Source: Solirubrobacteraceae bacterium (GTDB taxonomy: Bacteria > Actinomycetota > Thermoleophilia > Solirubrobacterales > Solirubrobacteraceae). From it: DNA of 6,495 nt. Location of the stretch: positions 1 through 6,495 of the forward strand of contig JAEMTR010000081.1 of NCBI GenBank assembly GCA_016462245.1, given 5' to 3'. Shown one piece after another: positions 1 to 4,618 of this stretch (positions are counted from its first letter, which is position 1; every line of letters begins with the position of its first letter). The notes beneath the pieces are model-generated. The model was not told the DNA's origin, searched no databases, and was given only the letters and a program-made list of their open reading frames with translations. The translations under genes and the position numbers were made by a program.

Positions 1-422
1 GCTGGCATCAGCGCCGAAGCCGAGGCGTTGGCGATGATGTAGCCGCGCCGCTCGATCAGATGCGGCAGCGCTGCGTGGATCAGGCGCCAGTTGCCGATCA
101 GGTTGACGTTGACGATTCCCGCAAGCACGTCAGGGTCGAGCAAGCGAAGCGAGCCTCCGCCGCCGATCCCGGCGTTCGAGAAGACGACGTCGATCCCGCC
201 GGCCTCGGCGACGACCTTGGCCACGGCAGCCTCAACCTGAGCTTGGTCGGTTATGTCGCAGACGGCGGTGATCGTGTCGGCTCCACAACGCGCCGCTGCC
301 TGCTGGAGCCCTTCGGCTTCGAGATCGAGCAGCGCGATTCGGTGGTCTACTGCCAGCCGGCGGGCGGTTGCTAGGCCAATGCCACGGGCGCCGCCGCTGA
401 TCAGCGCGATCGGTTTGACCAC
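1..422 (-). CDS. Short-chain dehydrogenase/reductase, N-terminal 140 residues (3' end cut by window edge)
   Basis: This is an NAD(P)-dependent oxidoreductase of the classical SDR family; its substrate cannot be told from the sequence. Reading from a GTG at 422-420, the protein begins MVKPIALISGGARGIG, a Rossmann nucleotide-binding motif (SGGARGIG at residues 9-16, with Ser in place of the usual Thr). Asp33 at the end of strand beta-2 suggests NAD rather than NADP. D56 (CDITD) fits the adenine-ring position, NAG at 83-85 is the family motif, N107 (NVNLIG) fits the structural/catalytic Asn, and S134 or S136 (ANASAS) is the likely catalytic Ser. The YxxxK motif would lie beyond the left edge. 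The start lies 5 bases after the stop of the small membrane-protein gene, so the two are probably cotranscribed. There is no clear Shine-Dalgarno sequence, so translation may be coupled. Family assignment is firm; the GTG start is moderately firm. Confidence 0.9.
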   Translation of the reverse strand, partial: MVKPIALISGGARGIGLATARRLAVDHRIALLDLEAEGLQQAAARCGADTITAVCDITDQAQVEAAVAKVVAEAGGIDVVFSNAGIGGGGSLRLLDPDVLAGIVNVNLIGNWRLIHAALPHLIERRGYIIANASASALMP

Positions 423-427
423 CGCTG

Positions 428-607
428 TTAACGGTCGCTGCCAGGGATGCGGTGCTCTTCGAGGTAGGCGTCGTTCTGCTGCTTCTCGACGTAGACCCCA
501 GCTCCGGCAATGATCAGCAGCACGGTCACGATCGCCGGGAAGAGCACGAAGAAGACGCCGATCAAGCCGATGTCGATCGCCAGCGCGTTACTGATTGCGA
601 GCACCAT
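428..607 (-). CDS. Small predicted membrane protein, 59 aa, unknown function
   Basis: A short open frame runs from ATG (607-605) to TAA (430-428). Residues about 8-40 are almost entirely hydrophobic (for example LIGVFFVLFPAIVTVLLIIA), enough for one long transmembrane helix or a tight hairpin with Pro24 at the turn. A hydrophilic tail follows at residues 41-59, containing EKQQNDAYLEEHR. It is not recognised as a named family. Support comes from clean hydrophobic/charged partitioning, a promoter-like TAATAT box 7 bases before the ATG, and the 5-base gap to the downstream SDR gene on the same strand. The frame is open somewhat upstream of 607 but offers no better start. It may be an actinobacterial small membrane protein cotranscribed with the dehydrogenase; no function can be inferred. 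Confidence 0.65.
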   Translation of the reverse strand: MVLAISNALAIDIGLIGVFFVLFPAIVTVLLIIAGAGVYVEKQQNDAYLEEHRIPGSDR

Positions 608-614
608 AAAGGCA

Positions 615-620
615 ATATTA
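615..620 (-). promoter_or_regulatory. Candidate -10 box for the minus-strand gene pair, leaderless geometry
   Basis: On the minus strand the hexamer TAATAT is followed by seven bases and then the ATG at 607. A transcript starting at the usual distance from a -10 element would begin at or next to the A of that ATG. There is no Shine-Dalgarno sequence between. Leaderless starts with a TAnnnT box are common in Actinomycetota. No good -35 hexamer is seen at 16-18 bases. The assignment is inferred from sequence only. Confidence 0.4.
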
Positions 621-651
621 GCGCACCGATCCGCTACTTCGACCTGTCGCT

Positions 652-658
652 AAGGTGG
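652..658 (+). promoter_or_regulatory. Ribosome binding site that favours the ATG at 664
   Basis: AAGGTGG lies five bases before the ATG at 664 and is a good Shine-Dalgarno match. The alternative GTG start at 655 would sit inside this element and have no ribosome site of its own, so the ATG is preferred. Confidence 0.55.
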
Positions 659-663
659 CCTTG

Positions 664-1290
664 ATGAACCGTTTTACGGCGCTGATCTATGACCGCTTCC
701 TAATGGGGGCCAGCCAGCAGGCCGGGCTCGCAGAGAAACGCTGCAATGCGCTAGCTGCAGCGAGCGGCGAAGTGCTTGAAATCGGCGCTGGTACCGGCCT
801 CAACCTCGCCGCCTATCCGCGGGCGGGAATCACGCGGCTGGTTTGCACTGAGCCAAACGCTGCGATGAGCAGCCAGCTTGAGGCGCGCAGCGCCGACGCG
901 CCGGTCGCGGTCGAAGTCGTCGCTGCCAGCGCCGAGCGGCTGCCGTTCGAGGACGCCAGCTTCGATTGCGTGACCGGCACACTGGTTCTATGCGAGGCAA
1001 GTAGCCCGCCGGCGGCGCTCGCCGAGATCGCACGCGTGCTGAGGCCGGGAGGCCACTATCTCTTCCTTGAGCACGTTCGCAGCGCCGACCACGACCAGGC
1101 CCAGATGCAAGATCGCTGGGCGCCGATCTGGCGCCGAGTTTCCGGCGGCTGCAACTGCAACCGCGACACGCTGGCAACAATTGAGAGCTCACCGCTGACA
1201 GTCGAAAAGGCCGAGATTGGACGCTTCCCGAAGGCACCGAAGATCGTCAAGCCGCTGCTAATTGGCAGCGCCGTGCTGGCCGCCGTCTAA
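664..1290 (+). CDS. Class I SAM-dependent methyltransferase (Methyltransf_11/UbiE-like, METTL7-type)
   Basis: This 208-residue protein is predicted to transfer a methyl group from S-adenosylmethionine; the acceptor is unknown. Motif I is EIGAGTG at residues 39-45, and the acidic residue ending strand beta-2 is E63 (TEPN). The SAERLPFEDASFD segment followed by ALAEIARVLRPGGHYLFLEH gives the motif II/III region of the Methyltransf_11 fold. The C-terminal GCNCNRDTLATIE resembles the 'GCxxNRDT' region of bacterial relatives of animal METTL7 proteins. Length is normal and no transmembrane segment is evident. The start was chosen from the Shine-Dalgarno element at 652-658; a GTG at 655 would add three residues. 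The gene is divergent from the membrane-protein/SDR pair and lies 52 bp before the SUF regulator. No terminator is visible between them, so read-through into the suf operon is possible. No functional link to Fe-S assembly is evident. Confidence 0.88.
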   Translation: MNRFTALIYDRFLMGASQQAGLAEKRCNALAAASGEVLEIGAGTGLNLAAYPRAGITRLVCTEPNAAMSSQLEARSADAPVAVEVVAASAERLPFEDASFDCVTGTLVLCEASSPPAALAEIARVLRPGGHYLFLEHVRSADHDQAQMQDRWAPIWRRVSGGCNCNRDTLATIESSPLTVEKAEIGRFPKAPKIVKPLLIGSAVLAAV

Positions 1291-1316
1291 AGCCGGCGGA
1301 TCAGCGCCTGAGCTTC

Positions 1317-1335
1317 TCCTACCAAATTGGTAGGA
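1317..1335. promoter_or_regulatory. Perfect inverted repeat, likely operator of the Rrf2-type regulator
   Basis: The 19-bp element has left arm TCCTACCAA and right arm TTGGTAGGA, exact reverse complements around a single central A at 1326. It ends seven bases before the start codon of the Rrf2-family gene. A dimeric Rrf2 protein binding here would cover the candidate -10 box (1331-1336) and the spacer, giving autorepression and control of the downstream suf genes. Seeing the symmetry is direct; the identity of the bound protein is inferred from position. Confidence 0.72.
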
Positions 1336-1336
1336 T
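1331..1336 (+). promoter_or_regulatory. Candidate -10 box of the suf operon, embedded in the operator
   Basis: TAGGAT fits the actinobacterial TAnnnT pattern and is followed by six bases before the ATG at 1343, so transcription could begin at the start codon. The CTGAGC at 1308-1313, 17 bases upstream, is only a weak -35 match. The same bases contain AGGA (1332-1335) seven bases before the ATG, which could instead be a Shine-Dalgarno sequence for a leadered mRNA from a promoter further upstream. The sequence alone does not decide. Confidence 0.42.
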
Positions 1337-1342
1337 TAAGCC

Positions 1343-1837
1343 ATGATCTTCACTACAAAAGCCGAATATGGCGTGCGCCTCTTGGTTGAGCTCGGCCGCC
1401 AACCAAGCGACTCGCCTGTCTCGCTGAAGGCAATCGCTGAGAACGAAGGGCTACCGCTGGCATACCTCGAACGGATCGTCGCGCTACTCAAACGCGCCGA
1501 GCTAGTTGAGAGCACGCGCGGCGCCCACGGCGGCTACCGCCTTGCCCGCGACCCAGAGAACGTGACGATGGATGAGGTCGTGCTGGCGCTTGAAGGTTCG
1601 GTAGCGCCGATGTCCTGCTTCGTTGATGAAACCGACGACGGTCGCGTGCTCTGCTCACACGTTGACGACGGCGAAGCCTGCGCAACAAAGTTCCTTTGGC
1701 TGCGCGTGCAGGGCGGCGTGATAGAGGCGCTGCGCCGCACGACGCTGGCCGAACTTGTGGCCTTTTCGGCCAAGCAGGACGTAGCCAAGACACCACTACC
1801 GCTCGGTGACGCACTGCCGTTACACAGCAACGCTTAA
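1343..1837 (+). CDS. Rrf2-family transcriptional regulator, probable Fe-S sensing repressor of the suf operon
   Basis: This 164-residue protein has a typical Rrf2 N-terminus (TTKAEYGVRLLVEL, residues 4-17). A winged helix-turn-helix spans about residues 26-67: helices around SLKAIAENEGLP and YLERIVALLKRAELV, then the wing GAHGGYRLARDP. Cys92, Cys104 and Cys113, with His106 nearby, lie where IscR and NsrR hold their cluster ligands. The spacing differs from the IscR C-X5-C-X5-C pattern: the middle IscR cysteine position is absent and a later cysteine appears. Glu8 and Arg12 may matter, because some relatives use a residue near position 8 or 12 of the partner subunit as a ligand. The gene lies directly behind a palindromic operator and 31 bp before sufC, so autoregulation and control of cluster assembly are the natural reading. 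It could also be a redox or iron sensor without a cluster. I do not assign iscR or sufR because orthology is unproven. Confidence 0.9.
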   Translation: MIFTTKAEYGVRLLVELGRQPSDSPVSLKAIAENEGLPLAYLERIVALLKRAELVESTRGAHGGYRLARDPENVTMDEVVLALEGSVAPMSCFVDETDDGRVLCSHVDDGEACATKFLWLRVQGGVIEALRRTTLAELVAFSAKQDVAKTPLPLGDALPLHSNA

Positions 1838-1861
1838 AAATTCAAACCACTACGCACGACC

Positions 1862-1866
1862 GGAGA
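1862..1866 (+). promoter_or_regulatory. Ribosome binding site fixing the sufC start
   Basis: GGAGA ends two bases before the ATG at 1869. It supports that ATG rather than the earlier in-frame ATG at 1806, which lies inside the regulator gene and would add 21 residues absent from SufC proteins. The spacing is slightly short. Confidence 0.5.
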
Positions 1867-1868
1867 CC

Positions 1869-2648
1869 ATGCCCGAACTAGAGATCAGCAATCTGCACGT
1901 AAGCGCCGGCGAGAAGGAGATCCTCAAGGGGGTCGACCTGACCGTCGAGGCGGGAGAAGTACATGCCCTGATGGGGCCCAACGGATCCGGCAAGAGCACG
2001 CTCGCCAACGTGATCATGGGCAACCCTGCGCTCGACGTCACCGAGGGCAAGATCACCTTTCGCGGTGAGGAGATCACCGAGGCCTCGCCCGACGAGCGCT
2101 CAAGGCTCGGTCTCTTCATGGCCTTCCAGTACCCGGTCGCGATCCCCGGCGTCACCGTCACGAAGTACCTGCGGATGGTCATCAACGCCCATCGTCAGGC
2201 GCGCGGCGAGGATGAGATTTCGCTCAAAGATTTCCGCCAGGTAGTCGAAGAGGCGATGGATTTGACCGAGGTAAAGCGTGAGTTCTCGAAGCGTTACCTC
2301 AACGAAGGCTTCTCCGGCGGCGAGAAGAAAAGGCTCGAGATTCTTCAGATGGCGCTGCAGAAGCCGAACGTCGCAATTCTTGACGAGACCGATTCAGGGC
2401 TCGACATCGACGCGCTCAACATCGTCGCCGAGGGCGTCAACACGGTCAGCGCGCAGAGCGGCATGGGCGTGCTGATCATCACCCACTACCAGCGGATTCT
2501 TCACCTCGTGAAGCCGGGCCGAGTCTCGATCATCTCCGACGGCAAGATCGTCAAAGAGGGCGGCCCAGAGCTCGTTGACCAGCTCGAGAGCGAAGGCTAC
2601 GGCTGGATTACTGGCGACAGCGAACTCGCGGAGCCTGCGTCGGCCTAA
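1869..2648 (+). CDS. sufC: SufC, ATPase of the SUF Fe-S cluster scaffold
   Basis: SufC is a soluble ABC-type ATPase that drives conformational change in the SufB-SufC-SufD scaffold during cluster assembly. The 259-residue protein has Walker A GPNGSGKST at 36-44, the Q-loop Gln at 87 (AFQYPV), and the signature FSGGEKKR at 148-155. Walker B with its extended SufC form is ILDETDSGLD at 170-179, and the H-loop His is at 206 (ITHYQ). The ETDSGLDIDAL segment and the NEGFSGGEKKR context separate SufC from ABC transporters, as does the lack of any membrane partner nearby. Length is normal. The gene is 31 bp after the regulator gene and its TAA shares one base with the ATG of sufS, implying coupled translation. 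SufC comes first in this operon, before sufS and far from sufB and sufD. Confidence 0.97.
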   Translation: MPELEISNLHVSAGEKEILKGVDLTVEAGEVHALMGPNGSGKSTLANVIMGNPALDVTEGKITFRGEEITEASPDERSRLGLFMAFQYPVAIPGVTVTKYLRMVINAHRQARGEDEISLKDFRQVVEEAMDLTEVKREFSKRYLNEGFSGGEKKRLEILQMALQKPNVAILDETDSGLDIDALNIVAEGVNTVSAQSGMGVLIITHYQRILHLVKPGRVSIISDGKIVKEGGPELVDQLESEGYGWITGDSELAEPASA

Positions 2649-3550
2649 TGACGACGGCCTCGCAAACCGCGCTGGCGCTCGACTTTCCAATCCTGGAGCA
2701 GGAGGGGCTGGTCTATCTCGACAGCGCTGCGACCTCACAGAAGCCGCGCGTCGTGCTCGATGCGCTTGAGGACTTCCTCGCTCACCACAACGCCAACGTC
2801 CACCGTGGCGTCTACCCGCTGGCGATCGACGCCGACACCCGCTTTAACGCCGGGCGCGAGCAGATCGCTGCCTTCGTTGGCGCTCAGCCGGCTGAGACGA
2901 TCATCACGAAGAACGCAACCGAGGCGATCAACCTCGTGAGCTACTCGTGGGGGCTGGGCAATGTTGGCGCTGGCGACGCAATCGTCCTAACCGAAGCTGA
3001 GCACCACTCGAACATCGTTCCTTGGCAGCAGCTCTGCAGCCAAGTCGGCGCCGAGCTGCGCTGGCTCGAAGTTGATCACGAGGGAATGATCAGCCTCGAT
3101 CAGCTCGACGAATTCCTCGCCGATGGCCGCGTCAAGATGGTCGCCGTCACACACTGCTCAAACGTGCTCGGCACGATCAACCCGGTTGAGGAGATCGTCG
3201 TCCGCGCCCGCGCCGCCGGCGCTGCAAGCCTGATCGACGGCAGCCAAGCGGTTCCCCAGATGCCCGTCGACGTCGACGCGATCGGCGCCGACTTTTACGT
3301 CTGGACCGGCCACAAGGTTTATGGCCCAACTGGGATTGGCTTACTCCACGGCCGCCGCGAGATGCTCGAAGCGATGCCACCATTCCTGACCGGCGGTGAC
3401 ATGATCAAGACCGTCTCCTTTGATCAGACGACCTTCAACGAGCTGCCATTTAAGTTTGAAGCGGGTACGCCTCCGATCGCCGAAACCGTCGGGCTTGGCG
3501 CCGCGGTCGGCTTCCTCGCGAGCCTTGGAATTGAACGCGTTCGCGCCCAT

Positions 3551-3553
3551 TAG
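3551..3553 (+). other. In-frame amber codon within sufS
   Basis: The TAG reads between His301 and Gln303 of the SufS frame, in the context CGC GCC CAT TAG CAG GCG ATT. On both sides the protein is well-conserved SufS sequence, so this is a single-codon interruption, not a frameshift or a fusion. No in-frame ATG, and no GTG before 3716, follows to restart a useful product. Confidence 0.95.
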
Positions 3554-3859
3554 CAGGCGATTACCAGCTACGCGCTCGCCTCGCTGCAGACGATTCCCGG
3601 CCTCACGATTCAAGGCCCGCCGCTGGCGCAGCAGCGCGGTGGCCTCGTCAGCTTCACGCTCGATTGCGCCCACCCGCACGACGTCGCCGAGATCCTCGGC
3701 CGCGACCAGGTCTGTGTGCGCGCCGGCCATCACTGCACGCAGCCGCTGATGAAGAAGCTCGGCCTTGGCGCAACGACGCGCGCTTCTTTTGCCGTCCACA
3801 CTTCGACCGATGACATCGACGCGCTCGTCGACAGCCTCGGCCGCGTAATCGAGATCTTC

Positions 3860-3864
3860 GGAGA
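3860..3864 (+). promoter_or_regulatory. Ribosome binding site of sufU
   Basis: GGAGA within the last codons of sufS leaves six bases before the ATG at 3871. It is one of the better Shine-Dalgarno sequences in the operon. SufU could therefore be translated even when ribosomes stop at the TAG in sufS, although the 313-base untranslated stretch might reduce this. Confidence 0.5.
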
Positions 3865-3870
3865 CTGATC

Positions 3871-4302
3871 ATGGACGACGCCCTCTACCGCGAAGAGATC
3901 CTTCAGCACTACAAGCGCCCGCATAACTTCGGGCCGATGGAAGCGCCGGATCGCGAAGCGTTCGACACCAACCCGCTCTGCGGCGACGAGCTGCGCGTAA
4001 TGCTCAAGGTTGACGACAACGACGTCGTCGAGGAGGTCCGCTTCGAAGGCCACGGCTGCGCAATCAGCCAGGCCTCGGCCTCGATGATCTCCGACGAGAT
4101 CAACGGTATGAAGCTCGACGACCTCGCGCGGCTCGACCGCAGCGCGATCCTCGACCTGCTCGGGATTGACATCTCGGCGACGCGGATGAAGTGCGCGCTG
4201 CTCTCGCTGAAGGTGCTCAAGAGCGCCGCGATCGGCACGCTCGCCGACTGGGAGCCCGACACCGCAGACGCCGCCCAGCCGGCTGGGGGTTCGCAGCTAT
4301 GA
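3871..4302 (+). CDS. sufU: SufU, zinc-dependent sulfurtransferase partner of SufS
   Basis: SufU accepts the persulfide sulfur from SufS and delivers it for cluster assembly; it binds zinc, which is needed for interaction with SufS. The 143-residue protein starts DALYREEILQHYKRPHNFG, the shared IscU/SufU N-terminus. Expected ligands are Cys37 and Asp39 (LCGDE), Cys63 (GHGCAISQASAS) and Cys108 (RMKCALLSLKVL). The residue before Cys108 is Lys, as in SufU, rather than the His of IscU. The distance from Cys63 to Cys108 is 45 residues, close to IscU, whereas SufU from Bacillus has about 62 because of an extra insert. The protein thus looks like SufU with a short version of the diagnostic insertion. 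The C-terminal tail (DTADAAQPAGGSQL) looks disordered. It is 2 bp after the sufS TGA, and its stop overlaps the Rieske gene by 4 bp. Confidence 0.93.
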   Translation: MDDALYREEILQHYKRPHNFGPMEAPDREAFDTNPLCGDELRVMLKVDDNDVVEEVRFEGHGCAISQASASMISDEINGMKLDDLARLDRSAILDLLGIDISATRMKCALLSLKVLKSAAIGTLADWEPDTADAAQPAGGSQL

Positions 4303-4616
4303 GTGCGCTACTCGAGGTCTGCCCAGTTGACGAGCTTGAGGCTGGAAGCTGCCGGATCGTTGAATGGGACGGCGATCAGATCGGCGTCTTCAACTGCGAC
4401 GGCGAGATCCTCGCGATGGAAGATCGCTGCTCGCATGACGGCGCGCCGCTGGCAGAAGGCGTTCTCGATCCCGAGAGCTGCACGATCGAATGCCCTCGCC
4501 ACGGCGCAATCTTTGACCTTCGCACTGGTATTCCAATGACACTTCCCGCGTATATCCCTGTAGAGACATTTCCCGTTGTAATTGAAGACGGACTAATCAA
4601 GATCGAGGTTGACTGA
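4299..4616 (+). CDS. Rieske-type [2Fe-2S] ferredoxin
   Basis: This 105-residue soluble protein is predicted to carry one electron on a Rieske cluster bound by two His and two Cys. The ligand motifs are C44-S-H46 (RCSHDGAPLAEG) and C65-P-R-H68 (ECPRHGAIFD). They are separated by about 18 residues, as in the ferredoxin components of aromatic dioxygenases, NirD-like proteins and the Rieske proteins found in actinobacterial suf loci. No membrane anchor or signal peptide is visible, so it is cytosolic. The ATG overlaps the sufU stop (ATGA), which sets the start; the open frame upstream of it is the alternate frame of sufU. GGGGG at 4285-4289 is a weak ribosome site. Within the SUF operon it may supply electrons to assembly or be an early client; neither is shown. 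The last 100 bases are unusually AT-rich for the window. Confidence 0.92.
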   Translation: MSALLEVCPVDELEAGSCRIVEWDGDQIGVFNCDGEILAMEDRCSHDGAPLAEGVLDPESCTIECPRHGAIFDLRTGIPMTLPAYIPVETFPVVIEDGLIKIEVD

Positions 4617-4618
4617 AT

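Larger units (their letters stand above)
2648..3868 (+). pseudogene. sufS: SufS cysteine desulfurase, interrupted by an in-frame TAG at codon 302
   Basis: SufS is a PLP enzyme that removes sulfur from L-cysteine as an enzyme-bound persulfide and passes it to SufU. The frame from ATG 2648 shows DSAATSQKP near the N-terminus, the histidine pair EAEHHSNIVPW, and the Schiff-base lysine K223 in TGHKVYGPTG. At 3551-3553 a TAG follows ...GIERVRAH. The same frame then resumes without any shift as QAITSYALASL and ends at TGA 3866-3868. The post-TAG part holds the group II active-site loop RAGHHCTQPLM with the catalytic cysteine at codon 363 (TGC 3734-3736). Total length, counting the TAG, is 406 codons, normal for SufS. 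If TAG terminates, the 301-residue product lacks the catalytic cysteine and C-terminal domain and would be inactive. Relatives usually have Glu here, so GAG to TAG is a one-base change. The ATG overlaps the sufC stop by one base, and sufU follows after two bases. Family certain; whether it is a true pseudogene, an error or a readthrough gene is open. Confidence 0.9.

Noticed and set aside
60..374. A 104-codon plus-strand open frame in the first 400 bases
   Set aside because: The minus strand here gives an unmistakable SDR with SGGARGIG and NAG motifs; the plus frame is its shadow.
452..664. A 70-codon plus-strand open frame with a charged translation
   Set aside because: It is antisense to the small membrane protein, runs across the divergent promoter region and its translation (for example HDRREEHEEDADQADVD) is the mirror of hydrophobic codons.
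1292..1312. Short symmetric motifs GCCGGC and TCAG-CGC-CTGA upstream of the operator
   Set aside because: Arms of only 3-4 bases are expected often in GC-rich DNA.
1317..1337. The palindrome read as an intrinsic terminator of the methyltransferase gene
   Set aside because: The RNA hairpin would have a 7-bp stem, but no run of U follows (TTAAG) and it abuts the next start codon, so an operator is a better explanation.
1838..1868. A second promoter or operator between the regulator and sufC
   Set aside because: The 31 bases are AT-rich at the start (AAAATTC) but contain no paired -35/-10 elements and no copy of the palindrome.
3551..3559. Viral-type UAG-CAR-YYA readthrough context at the sufS amber
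   Set aside because: Only the UAG CAG part fits; the next codon is GCG, and this context is known from plant viruses, so it is no evidence for bacterial readthrough.
3341..3799. A 152-codon open frame on the minus strand across the sufS TAG region
   Set aside because: Antisense of sufS with no recognisable motif; the TAG on the plus strand does not indicate that the opposite strand is coding.
3554..3868. Split SufS with a separately initiated C-terminal polypeptide
   Set aside because: No in-frame ATG or ribosome site follows the TAG near 3554; the first in-frame GTG (3716) is only six codons before the catalytic cysteine, so a functional second chain is unlikely.
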